Origin: Pseudomonadota bacterium
Lineage (GTDB): Bacteria; Pseudomonadota; Gammaproteobacteria; Burkholderiales; Rhodocyclaceae
Direction of reading: 5' to 3'
DNA length: 64,000 bases
Assembly (NCBI GenBank): GCA_018241665.1
Contig: JAFEDK010000002.1
Coordinates: 62,001 to 126,000, forward strand
This document shows, piece after piece, positions 1 through 8,035 of the stretch. Position 1 is the first letter of the stretch; each line of letters opens with the position of its first letter. The notes below the pieces were generated by a model. It was not told the origin of the DNA. It saw nothing but the letters and a program-made list of their open reading frames with translations, and searched no databases. The position numbers and the translations under genes were made by a program.

Positions 1-442
1 CCAGGGCTTCAACCTGCTGGCGCGCACCTCGGCCCAGGAGAACGTGGAGTTGCCGCTGCTCTACCGCGGCGAGCCGGCGGTCCGGCGCCACGAGCTGGCG
101 CGCGCCGCGCTGGCCTCCGTCGGCCTGTCGGGCTGGGAACACCACACGCCGGCCGAGCTGTCCGGCGGCCAGCAGCAGCGCGTGGCGATCGCCCGGGCGC
201 TGGTCACCGGGCCATCCCTGCTGCTCGCCGACGAGCCCACCGGCAACCTCGACACCGAACGCAGCCGGGAGATCATGGACCTGCTCGCCGGCCTCAACCG
301 GGACCAGGGCATCACCGTGCTGATGGTCACCCACGAACCGGACATGGCCGAGTACGCCCACCGTATCGTGCGCCTCGTCGATGGACGCATCGCCAGCGAC
401 ACGCGCAAGACGGCGGTGCCCGCCGAGGAGGGGGCGCAATGA
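1..442 (+). CDS. MacB/LolD-type ABC transporter ATPase (5' end cut off)
   Basis: ATP-hydrolysing subunit of an ABC exporter of the MacB/LolD class; it energises the permease encoded next to it at the inner membrane. The window starts inside the gene, with codons in phase from position 2. The visible part opens just after the Q-loop (QGFNLL). It contains the signature LSGGQQQRVAIARAL (about 159-203), a Walker B ending in ADEPTGNLD (about 220-255) and the H-loop VTHEPDMA. Walker A lies off the window. The stop overlaps the next ATG as ATGA, so ATPase and permease are translationally coupled. An adaptor gene is expected upstream but is not visible. The substrate cannot be told. Confidence 0.93.
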   Translation, partial: QGFNLLARTSAQENVELPLLYRGEPAVRRHELARAALASVGLSGWEHHTPAELSGGQQQRVAIARALVTGPSLLLADEPTGNLDTERSREIMDLLAGLNRDQGITVLMVTHEPDMAEYAHRIVRLVDGRIASDTRKTAVPAEEGAQ

Positions 443-1647
443 TCTGGAATGCGCTGCTGCTCGCGCTGCGGGAGATCCGCCGCAACCTGATGCGCTCCTT
501 CCTGACCATCCTCGGCATCGTCATCGGCGTGTCGGCGGTGATCACCATGGTCACTCTCGGCAACGGGGCGACTCAGGCGGTGTCGGATCAGATCGCCAGC
601 CTGGGTAGCAACCTGCTGATCATCCGCCCGGGCCAGCACCTCGGGCCGGGGCGGGATTCGGCGGGGGCTGCCCAGTTCAAGGTGGCCGACGCGGACGCCC
701 TGCGCAACCAGGTCAGCGGGTTGGCGGCGGTGGTGCCGCTGAGCAGCAAGAGCGTCACCCTGGTGGCGATGTCGCGCAACTGGTCGTCCGGCGTCACCGG
801 CACCAGCCGCGACTGGTTCGCCACCGGCAAGTGGCAGGTCGCCGGCGGGCGGATCTTCAACGAGGCGGAAGAGCGCGCTGGCGCCGCGGTGTGCGTGATC
901 GGCGACACCATCCGGCGCGAACTGTTTGGTGGACAGGATCCGGTCGGCCAGCAGATCCGCGTCAAGCAGTTCTCCTGCGAGGTGATCGGCCTGCTGGCGT
1001 CCAAAGGCCAGTCCACGATGGGTAGCGACCAGGACGACCTGGTGGTGATGCCGCTGCGCACCGTGCAGCGCCGCCTCACAGGCTCGGTGGACGTGGCGAC
1101 GCTGATGGTGTCGGTGCGCGACGACGCCTCCATGGACACTGCCAAGGAGCAGGTGACCTGGCTGATGCGCGAGCGCCGCCACATCGGCCTGGGCGACAAC
1201 GACGACTTCGCGGTGATGGACACCCGCCAGATCGCCGAGACCCTGTCCGGCACCACCAAGGTGATGACCGGCCTGCTCGGCGCGGTGGCGGCGGTGAGCC
1301 TGCTGGTGGGCGGCATCGGCATCATGAACATCATGCTGGTGTCGGTCACCGAGCGGACGCGGGAGATCGGCATCCGCCTGGCCATCGGCGCGCTGGAGCG
1401 GGAGGTGCTGCTGCAGTTCCTCATCGAGGCGGTGGTGCTGGCCTCTCTCGGCGGCATCGTCGGCATTGTGCTGGCCACGCTGGCGTCGGTCGGTGGAGCG
1501 GCGCTGATGCATGTGCCCTATCTGTTCAACCCCGGCATCAACCTGCTGTCCTTCGGTTTCTCGGCGGCCATCGGCGTGCTGTTCGGCTATGTGCCGGCGC
1601 GTCGGGCGGCCCGCCTCGACCCCATCGAAGCCCTGCGCCACGAGTAG
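439..1647 (+). CDS. MacB-type ABC transporter permease (FtsX family)
   Basis: Inner-membrane permease of a MacB-like tripartite exporter. 402 residues. The N-terminal transmembrane helix lies at about 18-42. A large periplasmic MacB_PCD-type domain follows to about residue 265. Three C-terminal FtsX helices come next; the first carries the GGIGIMNIMLVSV stretch, followed by the TERTREIGIRLAIGA coupling region typical of MacB. The protein ends with RRAARLDPIEALRHE, a classic MacB-family tail. It overlaps the preceding ATPase by 4 nt. MacB of E. coli fuses ATPase and permease; here they are separate, as in many betaproteobacterial paralogues. Drug, peptide or lipid export are all possible. Confidence 0.93.
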   Translation: MIWNALLLALREIRRNLMRSFLTILGIVIGVSAVITMVTLGNGATQAVSDQIASLGSNLLIIRPGQHLGPGRDSAGAAQFKVADADALRNQVSGLAAVVPLSSKSVTLVAMSRNWSSGVTGTSRDWFATGKWQVAGGRIFNEAEERAGAAVCVIGDTIRRELFGGQDPVGQQIRVKQFSCEVIGLLASKGQSTMGSDQDDLVVMPLRTVQRRLTGSVDVATLMVSVRDDASMDTAKEQVTWLMRERRHIGLGDNDDFAVMDTRQIAETLSGTTKVMTGLLGAVAAVSLLVGGIGIMNIMLVSVTERTREIGIRLAIGALEREVLLQFLIEAVVLASLGGIVGIVLATLASVGGAALMHVPYLFNPGINLLSFGFSAAIGVLFGYVPARRAARLDPIEALRHE

Positions 1648-1870
1648 GCCGCGCCTTGCTTGCGGCGTCGTGCGGGGCGGGTGCGCTGGCCCGTGAAGCC
1701 CAATTCGGGGCACAAAAGTCGGAACTTAGCGTGCCGTGCTGCCTCTACGAAGAACGCCCCCCGCGCCAGCGCAGCCAAAAAGGCTGGTGCGGGGATTCAT
1801 GACTCGCCGTTCTTCGACGGTCCGCGCCTGCGTCTGATGCCGGTTGTGCGATCGTCCGGAAGGAGATTGC

Positions 1871-3097
1871 ATGGCGCCCGATCTTTCTTTTCTCCCCGGT
1901 TGGATTGCCCCCCTCGACACCAGCTTCTGGCTGGCCATGTTGCTGGTAATTGCTCCATTGGCAGGTGAAGCGGTGTTCCGCCTGCTCGGCTGGCCTCGCA
2001 TCGTCGGCTATACCCTGGTTGGCCTGTTTGCCTCGGCGAGTCATTTCGACGCTGGCGGGCTGGCCTTGTCGGAGGGTTTCCGCCATGGCCTGGAGGTGGC
2101 GATGGCTGTCCTGTTGTTCGAACTCGGCAGCCGGGTGCATCTGCACTGGCTGCGTGACAATCCGTGGCTGATCGCCACCAGCCTCGCGGAAGCCGGCATG
2201 ACCTTCGTGATGGTGTTCGGCATCGGCCATTACCTCGGCCTCGGCGTCGGTAGTTCGATTGCCGTGGGGGCCGTGTGCATGGTCAGCTCGCCGGCGGTAG
2301 TGATGCGCGTGGCCTCGGAGCTGAACGCCCGCGGCCAGGTCACCGAGCGACTGCTGATGCTGTCGGCCCTCAACACGATCTACGCGGTGCTTGCCGTGCA
2401 GGTGCTGCTCGCGCTGCTCGGGCAGGTCCACGGGCAGAACGTTCTGCAGGCCCTGCAGGCGCCGTTGCGTTACTTCGTCAGTACCTTCGTGCTGGCCTTG
2501 CTGCTGGCGGCGGCGGTCGGCGTCGCACGGCGCCGCCTCGACCTGGCCAACGAGAACAGTGTGCTGCTGCTCATCGGCCTGTTGTTCCTGGCGTTGGTGC
2601 TGGTCCGCCTGGCCGGTGCGTCGCCTATCCTGGTGCCGCTGCTGGCCGGCATGGTGTTGCGCAGCCGCGACCTGCGGCCCTGCCTGTGGCCGCGCCACTT
2701 TGGCACGGCCGGCGGGGCGCTCGTGGTGCTGCTGTTCGTCGTGAACGGCATGGCAGCCGACTGGCGCATGATCGTCGGCGGTGGTATCGCCGGCGTGACG
2801 ATCGTTGTCCTGCGGGCCGCGGCGAAGGTCGGCGGCAGTGTGCTCTTCGGGCGCCTGTCCGGCTTGTCGATGGGGCAGTCGGTGGCGCTGGGCATCGCGC
2901 TGCTTCCCATGTCGGGTACGGCCTTCCTGCTGACCGCCAGCCTGTACCTGGCCTTCCCCGACCTGGGCCGGCACGTGGCGGCCGCGCTGGCCGGTGCCGC
3001 CGCGGTGATGGAGATCGCAGGCCCCATCGCGACCCAGTGGGCGCTGCGCCATTGCGGCGAGACCAATGCCGGAAAGGAGGCCTCCCGTGCCGCTTGA
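1871..3097 (+). CDS. CPA2/Kef-type cation:proton antiporter
   Basis: Predicted monovalent cation/proton antiporter of the inner membrane (Na+/H+ exchanger domain, CPA2 family). About 408 residues, nearly all in hydrophobic helices (roughly 11-13 segments). It has no C-terminal RCK/TrkA-N domain, unlike KefB/KefC. The start at 1871 is preferred over an upstream in-frame ATG at 1844 because AGGAG at 1861-1865 is correctly spaced. About 220 nt without a convincing gene or terminator separate it from the ABC permease. Its 3' end overlaps the next gene, which belongs to the glutamate-cysteine ligase family; this is notable because Kef systems are glutathione-gated. Cation specificity is unknown. 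Confidence 0.88.
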   Translation: MAPDLSFLPGWIAPLDTSFWLAMLLVIAPLAGEAVFRLLGWPRIVGYTLVGLFASASHFDAGGLALSEGFRHGLEVAMAVLLFELGSRVHLHWLRDNPWLIATSLAEAGMTFVMVFGIGHYLGLGVGSSIAVGAVCMVSSPAVVMRVASELNARGQVTERLLMLSALNTIYAVLAVQVLLALLGQVHGQNVLQALQAPLRYFVSTFVLALLLAAAVGVARRRLDLANENSVLLLIGLLFLALVLVRLAGASPILVPLLAGMVLRSRDLRPCLWPRHFGTAGGALVVLLFVVNGMAADWRMIVGGGIAGVTIVVLRAAAKVGGSVLFGRLSGLSMGQSVALGIALLPMSGTAFLLTASLYLAFPDLGRHVAAALAGAAAVMEIAGPIATQWALRHCGETNAGKEASRAA

Positions 3098-4202
3098 AGC
3101 ATTTTCCACCTCCCGCGCGCTGACCCTGGGGGTCGAGCTGGAACTCCAGCTGGTGGGCACCCATGATTTCGACCTCGTCGCGGCGGCACCGGATCTGCTG
3201 CGGGTGCTCGAGCAGCAGGGCTTCGTCGGTGACGTGAAGCCGGAGATCACGTCGAGCATGATCGAGATCGCTACCGGCATCTGCGAGGACTACGGCGACG
3301 TGCTGACGCAGCTCACGGCCCTGCGCAACGGCCTGCTGGAAGGCGCCCGCCGCCTCGACATCGGCATCTGCGGCGGCGGCGCTCATCCCTTCCAGCTATG
3401 GGGCGAACGCCAGATCACCGATGGTGTCCGCTACAAGCACCTGAGCGACCTGTACGGTTACCTGGCCAAGCAGTTCACGGTGTTCGGGCAGCACGTGCAC
3501 ATCGGCTGTCCCGGGCCCGACGAGGCGCTGCGGCTGCTGCACGGCATGTCGCGCTTCATCCCGCACCTGATCGCGCTGTCGGCGTCATCACCTTTCGTGC
3601 AGGGGCACGATACCGGCTTCGATTCGGCCCGCCTCAACTCGATTTTTGCGTTTCCGCTGTCCGGCCGGGCGCCCTTCGTGCTGACCTGGTCCGATTTCGA
3701 GGCCTATTTCGCGAAAATGGCGCGGACCGGTGTCGTCGAGAGCATGAAGGATTTCTACTGGGATATCCGCCCGAAGCCGGAGTACGGCACGATTGAAGTC
3801 CGGGTGCTGGATACGCCGCTGAGCGTGGAGCGGGCGGCGCGTCTGGCCGCGCTGATCCAGACCATCGCCCGCTGGCTGATGGTGGACAAGCCCTTCACGC
3901 CCGCCGAGGACGACTACCTCGTGTATGCCTTCAACCGCTTCCAGGCCTGCCGCTTCGGCTATGAAGGCGTGTGGGTGGATCCTGAAAGTGGTGAGCGCCG
4001 TGTGCTGGGCGACGCGATCGTCGCGCTGGTGAACCGCATCGGGCCCCACGCCGCGGTGCTGGGCACCCAGGCTGCCTGCGCCGCTTTGGCCCATGACGCC
4101 GCCACCCGCAGGAACGACGCGGCATGGCTGCGGGAGCAGTACCGCGCCGATCCGCTGCTGCCCGAACTCGTGCGGCGGCAGTGCCTGCGTTGGGCCGCCT
4201 GA
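3087..4202 (+). CDS. ybdK: YbdK-family glutamate--cysteine ligase (carboxylate-amine ligase)
   Basis: Member of the GCS2/YbdK ATP-dependent carboxylate-amine ligases, which form gamma-glutamyl-cysteine weakly in E. coli. About 371 residues, the usual family length. Family landmarks are [10 protein letters not shown] near the N-terminus (acidic, metal/ATP site), [10 protein letters not shown] in the middle and [13 protein letters not shown] in the C-terminal half. I start it at the GTG at 3087 because GGAAAGGAGG (3071-3080) is an excellent ribosome-binding site 6 nt upstream. The in-frame ATG at 3066 precedes that site. The start lies inside the last codons of the antiporter gene (11-nt overlap), so the pair is coupled. 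The true substrate in this organism is not certain. Confidence 0.88.
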   Translation: MPLEAFSTSRALTLGVELELQLVGTHDFDLVAAAPDLLRVLEQQGFVGDVKPEITSSMIEIATGICEDYGDVLTQLTALRNGLLEGARRLDIGICGGGAHPFQLWGERQITDGVRYKHLSDLYGYLAKQFTVFGQHVHIGCPGPDEALRLLHGMSRFIPHLIALSASSPFVQGHDTGFDSARLNSIFAFPLSGRAPFVLTWSDFEAYFAKMARTGVVESMKDFYWDIRPKPEYGTIEVRVLDTPLSVERAARLAALIQTIARWLMVDKPFTPAEDDYLVYAFNRFQACRFGYEGVWVDPESGERRVLGDAIVALVNRIGPHAAVLGTQAACAALAHDAATRRNDAAWLREQYRADPLLPELVRRQCLRWAA

Positions 4203-4281
4203 CATTGTTTGACCTCGTGCCGCGTCCCAAGGAGGCTTCCCTCCCGGATTTTCGCGGGGGCTTACCGTGGAAGGAACTGCC

Positions 4282-4347
4282 GTAGGGGCGAATTCATTCG
4301 CCCACGATTGGCCAAAGGACGCCCGTGGGCGAATGAATTCGCCCCCA
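4282..4347. repeat. REP-like inverted pair (BIME-like), units 1 and 2
   Basis: Two copies of the hairpin GGGCGAAT-TC-ATTCGCCC. Unit 1 is 4286-4303 with loop TC; unit 2 is 4327-4344 with loop GA, i.e. the same unit in opposite orientation. They are flanked by GTAG and CAC-type bases and separated by about 23 nt, so the whole block is itself a larger palindrome. The block lies between ybdK and the 3' end of the DUF1841 gene. Architecture and location are those of repetitive extragenic palindromes. The RAYT transposase that usually mobilises them is not in this window. Confidence 0.85.
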
Positions 4348-4387
4348 CAGCGGTAAGAAGGGGCGTGCGCTTTCCGCCCGCGGTCCG

Positions 4388-4816
4388 TCAGCGGGTAGCG
4401 CGTTTGCGCACTGCTTCCACGTAGGCGCGGGCGTCCAGCGGCGCCTTGTCGCGCTGGGCCTGCCAGATGGTCTCGCCGAGGCTTTCGAGCACGTCGTGCA
4501 GCGCTGCATGGCGGTCGCCGTGGCGGGCCTGGCATTGCTCGAAGGCTTCGCGGAGGCCCGGAGGCTGGTTGATGGACAGCTGCTCCTCAATGGCGAGGTG
4601 CAGGGACAGGTGCAGGAAGGGGTTCACCTGCCCGTCCTCGGGGCTGAAGTCCTTCATCACCGCGTCCGGGTCTTCCAGCAGCGCGTGGTATTCCGGGTGA
4701 TGGGCCACCAGATCGGCTGCGATGATCTCGAGCTGGGTCAGGACCTCGCGGTTCTTGTGCTTGCTCCAGGCGCTGACGAAGAACTGGCGGGCCTGGTCAC
4801 GGGAAGGATCGAACAT
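4388..4816 (-). CDS. DUF1841 family protein
   Basis: Conserved cytoplasmic protein of unknown function, about 142 residues, resembling the DUF1841 family (MFDPSRDQARQFFVSAW start, then ALLEDPDAVMKDF and NPFLHLSLHLAIEEQL). The His-rich NPFLHLSLHLAI stretch is typical of the family. The start at 4816 gives the conserved N-terminus. An upstream in-frame ATG at 4855 lies inside a palindromic repeat and would add 13 unrelated residues, so I reject it. The gene sits between two REP-like blocks and is co-directional with the nth/rnf cluster upstream. No enzymatic motif is apparent. Confidence 0.85.
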   Translation of the reverse strand: MFDPSRDQARQFFVSAWSKHKNREVLTQLEIIAADLVAHHPEYHALLEDPDAVMKDFSPEDGQVNPFLHLSLHLAIEEQLSINQPPGLREAFEQCQARHGDRHAALHDVLESLGETIWQAQRDKAPLDARAYVEAVRKRATR

Positions 4817-4843
4817 GGTGGTATGCGTGTCGTTGGGGCTGTG

Positions 4844-4861
4844 GGGCGGATTCATCCGCCC
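4844..4861. repeat. REP-like hairpin variant, unit 3
   Basis: GGGCGGAT-TC-ATCCGCCC, the same length and loop as the other units. One base pair differs on both arms (A to G matched by T to C), so the hairpin is preserved by a compensatory change. It lies just upstream of the DUF1841 start codon, where a stable hairpin could affect its transcript. Confidence 0.75.
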
Positions 4862-4910
4862 TCGGGTGTTGGAATGTGGAAGGCCAATTCACTGGAGGTG
4901 AATCTGCTGT

Positions 4911-4975
4911 GCGGGCGAATTCATTCGCCCGCGGCGCTTATTGGACCTGTGATGGGCGAATGAATTCGCCCCTAC
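4911..4975. repeat. REP-like inverted pair, units 4 and 5
   Basis: Unit 4 is GGGCGAAT-TC-ATTCGCCC at 4913-4930. Unit 5 is the inverted copy with GA loop at 4954-4971. The outer end of unit 5 runs directly into the nth stop codon (TAG on the minus strand, 4974-4972). The pair sits between the 3' end of nth and the DUF1841 gene. Confidence 0.85.
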
Positions 4976-5610
4976 GTTTTGTCCCGGTACAGGCACAGGT
5001 CGCGGATGATGCATTCGCCGCACTTGGGCTTGCGGGCGATGCACACGTAGCGGCCGTGGAGGATCAGCCAGTGGTGGGCGTCCCGCATGTATTCCTTGGG
5101 GATGCGGCGCAGCAGGCGCTTTTCCACTTCGAGCACGTCCTTGCCGGGGGCTAGGCCGGTGCGGTTGGAGAGGCGGAAGATGTGGGTGTCCACGGCCATC
5201 GTCGGTTCGCCGAAGATGGTGTTGAGGACCACGTTGGCGGTCTTGCGGCCGACGCCGGGCAGGGCTTCGAGGGCCTCCCTGTCGTTGGGCACTTCACCGG
5301 CGTGGCGTTCCAGCAGCTGGCGGGACAGGGCCAGGGTGTTCTTGGCCTTGTTGCGGAACAGGCCGATGGTCTTGATCTGCTCGGCGATGCCGTCCTCGCC
5401 CAGGTCCGCCATGGCTTCCGGCGTCGGCGCCAGTGCGAAGAGCTTGCGGGTGGCGATGTTGACGCCCTTGTCGGTGGCCTGGGCGGACAGCACCACGGCC
5501 ACCAGCAGCTGGTAGGGCGTCGCGTATTCGAGCTCGGTGGTCGGGTTGGGGTTGGCTTCGCGCAGGCGGCGGAAGGCTTCGGCCACGGCGGCCAGGCGCA
5601 TGTCGGGCAT
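4972..5610 (-). CDS. nth: endonuclease III (DNA glycosylase/AP lyase)
   Basis: Base-excision repair enzyme removing oxidised pyrimidines and cleaving at the abasic site. 212 residues, the normal length. The helix-hairpin-helix LPGVGRKTANVV carries the catalytic lysine, and the catalytic aspartate is in AVDTHIFR. The C-terminal 4Fe-4S ligands follow the expected C-x6-C-x2-C-x5-C spacing (CIARKPKCGECIIRDLC). The start at 5610 overlaps the rnfE stop as TGATG, so it is coupled to the Rnf operon as in E. coli rsxABCDGE-nth. A second ATG three codons later is possible. Its stop codon abuts a REP-like hairpin. Confidence 0.97.
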   Translation of the reverse strand: MPDMRLAAVAEAFRRLREANPNPTTELEYATPYQLLVAVVLSAQATDKGVNIATRKLFALAPTPEAMADLGEDGIAEQIKTIGLFRNKAKNTLALSRQLLERHAGEVPNDREALEALPGVGRKTANVVLNTIFGEPTMAVDTHIFRLSNRTGLAPGKDVLEVEKRLLRRIPKEYMRDAHHWLILHGRYVCIARKPKCGECIIRDLCLYRDKT

Positions 5611-6317
5611 CAGGCGGGCTCGGCGGAAGTGGGTTCGGGGGCCGCGGGTGCCTGCGGGGCCGGCGGATTGCTGCGTGCGCGGGCTTGGCGGCGGGCTTCC
5701 AGCCAGTTGCGGCCGGCGATCAGGCAGCCCAGCGCGAAGAAGGCGCCGGGCGGCAGGATGAAGGTCAGGAAGCCCGGGTAGTCGCCGCCGAAGACCTGGA
5801 TTTCGTGGGCGCCGGGGATGACCATCTCGATGCCCGAGAACAGGGTGCCGTTGCCGATCAGTTCGCGCAGCGCGCCGAGCACGGTGAGTACCATCGTCGC
5901 GCCGAGCCCCATTGCGGCGCCGTCCAGCGTGGAGGCCAGCGGTTCGTTCTTGGCAGCGAAGGCTTCGATGCGGGCCAGCACGATGCAGTTGGTGACGATC
6001 AGCGGAATGAAGATGCCGAGCACCAGATACAGGGAGTGCAGGTAGGCGTTCATCGCCAGGTCCACAACGGTGGTCAGCGCGGCGATGATCAGGATGAACA
6101 CCGGGATGCGGATCTCGTAGGGGATGAAGTTGCGCAGCAGCGAGGAGGCCAGGTTGGACATGGCCATCACCAGCACGGTGGCGAGGCCCAGGCTGACGGC
6201 ATTGACGATGTTGGTGGTGATGGCCAGCGTCGGGCACATGCCGAGGATCTGCACGACGCCGGGGTTCTGTTTCCACCAGCCGTTCCAGGCGATGTCGCGA
6301 TAGGCACGCAAGTCCAT
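5610..6317 (-). CDS. rnfE: Rnf complex membrane subunit RnfE/RsxE
   Basis: Integral membrane subunit of the Rnf ferredoxin:NAD+ oxidoreductase / SoxR-reducing complex. 235 residues with about six helices. The family stretches NPGVVQILGMCPTLAITT, PLIVTNCIVLARIEAFA and GALRELIGNGTLFSG are present. RnfE is paralogous to RnfA, and both carry the membrane-embedded cysteine motifs (LGMCP and TNCIVLAR here) thought to hold an Fe-S centre. It lies 15 nt after rnfG and overlaps nth by one base. The C-terminus is an Ala/Pro-rich cytoplasmic tail. Confidence 0.97.
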   Translation of the reverse strand: MDLRAYRDIAWNGWWKQNPGVVQILGMCPTLAITTNIVNAVSLGLATVLVMAMSNLASSLLRNFIPYEIRIPVFILIIAALTTVVDLAMNAYLHSLYLVLGIFIPLIVTNCIVLARIEAFAAKNEPLASTLDGAAMGLGATMVLTVLGALRELIGNGTLFSGIEMVIPGAHEIQVFGGDYPGFLTFILPPGAFFALGCLIAGRNWLEARRQARARSNPPAPQAPAAPEPTSAEPA

Positions 6318-6332
6318 GGTTGTCGCTCCTTG

Positions 6333-6992
6333 TCAGAGGGATGCGCCGGTGGCCGCGCCGAACAGGCGGTCCCGGTTGGCGCCGGCATAGCGGGCGGCGC
6401 GGGCGACGGCGTTGGTCACCGCGCGGGCGCTGATGGTGGCGCCGGCATGGCTGTTGATCTGGCCGCCGTCCTTCTTCACCTTCCAGGCGTCGAGAGGCTG
6501 CGCAGCGGGGTTCAGGCCGGCGAACTGGCCGATCCACGGGGACTTCTTGTCCTTGTCCTTCTTCGGGTCGATGTAGTCGCCGAGGCCGGGGGTTTCCCGG
6601 TGGGCTACGACGCGCACGCCATTGACGCTGCCGTCCGGGCGGATCGCAATGATCAGGTCGATGTTGCCGCTGTAGCCATCGGGTGCGGTGGCTTCGAGCA
6701 GCAGCCCGGCGGGGGCGCCGGCCTTGCGGGCGCGATAGACGCGGCCGCCGTGGTCGAGGCCCAGCTCGCGGGTCGGGCCGAGCTGCACGTAGTCGTCCAG
6801 CAGGGTGTTGTCGTAGGCGTCGGCCGCCAGCACTTCGGTGACGAGCTTCATCTTCTCGTCGTTGGCGGAGGCGGCGATCTGTTCGTGGGTGGCTTCGTAG
6901 GTGAAGGCCATCAGCGCCGTGAAGGCGGCCGTGAAGGCCATCATCGCGCCGGCGGTGCGGGTGGACAGGCCCAGGATGGTCGATTGGCTCAT
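6333..6992 (-). CDS. rnfG: Rnf complex FMN-binding subunit RnfG/RsxG
   Basis: Periplasm-facing subunit that carries a covalent FMN through a threonine phosphoester. About 219 residues: an N-terminal transmembrane anchor (about 12-32), then the FMN-binding domain. The attachment motif is AGATISARAV near the C-terminus, with Thr as the flavinylation residue (family consensus SGAT). HRETPGLGDYID is another family hallmark. The insert KKDKDKK after it is a lysine-rich loop. The start at 6992 is 2 nt downstream of the rnfD stop. It receives electrons within the Rnf chain. Confidence 0.95.
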   Translation of the reverse strand: MSQSTILGLSTRTAGAMMAFTAAFTALMAFTYEATHEQIAASANDEKMKLVTEVLAADAYDNTLLDDYVQLGPTRELGLDHGGRVYRARKAGAPAGLLLEATAPDGYSGNIDLIIAIRPDGSVNGVRVVAHRETPGLGDYIDPKKDKDKKSPWIGQFAGLNPAAQPLDAWKVKKDGGQINSHAGATISARAVTNAVARAARYAGANRDRLFGAATGASL

Positions 6993-6994
6993 GC

Positions 6995-8017
6995 TCAATC
7001 CTTCTTGTGGCCGAAGACCGGGGCCTGGGTGTTCATGTCGATCAGCGGCACGCACAGGTTCATCAGTAGCGTGGCGAAGGCGACTCCGTCCGGATAGGCG
7101 CCGAAGGCGCGGATCACGAAGGTCAGCACGCCGGCGCCGGCGGCGAACAGCAGCTTGCCGCGGGGCGTGGTGGCGCCGGAGACCGGATCGGTGAGGATGA
7201 AGAAGGCGCCCAGCATGGCGCCGCCGGAGGCCAGGTGGAAGACCGGCGAGGCGAAACCCTCGGGGCGGACAGCCCACAGCAGGCCGGCCGAGGCGGCCAG
7301 CGCCAGGCAGAAGGCGCCGGGAATGTGCCAGGTGATGATGCGCCGCTGCAGCAGCCACAGGCCGCCGAGCAGGAAACCAAGGGCCACCCATTCGCCGCCC
7401 TTGCCACCGAGCATGCCGTAGGCCGGGCCGTCCATCAGCTGGGCGGCGCGCAGGCCGTGGAGCTGGGAATCGGGATTGGCCGCGGCGCGCAGCGCGGTGC
7501 GCAGCGCGTCGAGGGGCGTGGCACCGCTGATGGCGTCTACCTGGCGGGCGCCGCCGAAGATCAGCTGCAGCTGGCTGGAGAAATCCAGCTGGCCGGCGGC
7601 CGGCCACTGGGACATCAGCGCCGGGTAAGCGACGATCATCAGGCAGAAGGCCGCCATGGCCGGGTTGAAGGGGTTCTGGCCGAGGCCGCCGTAGAGCTGC
7701 TTGACGACCACGATGGCCAGCAGCGTGGCGGTGACGGTGAGCCACCAGGGCACGATGGGCGGGAAGGTGAGGGCGATCAGCCAGGCGGTGACGATGGCCG
7801 ACAGGTCGCTGAGGAACAGGGCCTTGGGCTTGCCGCGGACCGCCAGCATGGCGGCCTCGCCGGCCACTGCGGCGGCGGAGGCGAGGGCGATCTGCACCAG
7901 GATGCCGGCGCCGAAGAACCACACGTAGGCGGCGATGCCGGGCACGAGGGCCAGCAGCACCTGCAGCATGACCTGCTGGACGCTGGCCGCTTTGCGGACG
8001 AAGGGGGAATTGATCAT
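6995..8017 (-). CDS. rnfD: Rnf complex membrane subunit RnfD/RsxD
   Basis: Integral membrane subunit homologous to NqrB. 340 residues with about nine helices. It carries covalent FMN on the threonine of the DAISGATPLDALR motif near mid-protein. The N-terminus MINSPFVRKAASVQQVM and the FNPAMAAFCLMIVAYP stretch are typical. It begins 18 nt after rnfC and nearly touches rnfG, so it is part of the same transcript. Its expected role is ion translocation coupled to electron flow. Confidence 0.96.
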   Translation of the reverse strand: MINSPFVRKAASVQQVMLQVLLALVPGIAAYVWFFGAGILVQIALASAAAVAGEAAMLAVRGKPKALFLSDLSAIVTAWLIALTFPPIVPWWLTVTATLLAIVVVKQLYGGLGQNPFNPAMAAFCLMIVAYPALMSQWPAAGQLDFSSQLQLIFGGARQVDAISGATPLDALRTALRAAANPDSQLHGLRAAQLMDGPAYGMLGGKGGEWVALGFLLGGLWLLQRRIITWHIPGAFCLALAASAGLLWAVRPEGFASPVFHLASGGAMLGAFFILTDPVSGATTPRGKLLFAAGAGVLTFVIRAFGAYPDGVAFATLLMNLCVPLIDMNTQAPVFGHKKD

Positions 8018-8035
8018 CGGTGTGCGTGGCCTGGA

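Noticed and set aside
61-1713. Long reading frame on the minus strand over the ABC genes
   Set aside because: Reverse-strand shadow of GC-rich coding DNA: rich in Arg, His, Gln and Pro with no domain, while the plus strand has clear ABC transporter motifs.
1648-1870. Possible riboswitch or sRNA in the 223-nt gap upstream of the antiporter
   Set aside because: I see only a small CAGCC-AAAAA-GGCTG hairpin, with no U-tract and no known riboswitch consensus; not reported as a feature.
2275-3123. 282-residue reading frame overlapping the antiporter
   Set aside because: Shifted frame of the antiporter gene with Ala/Arg/Gly-rich composition.
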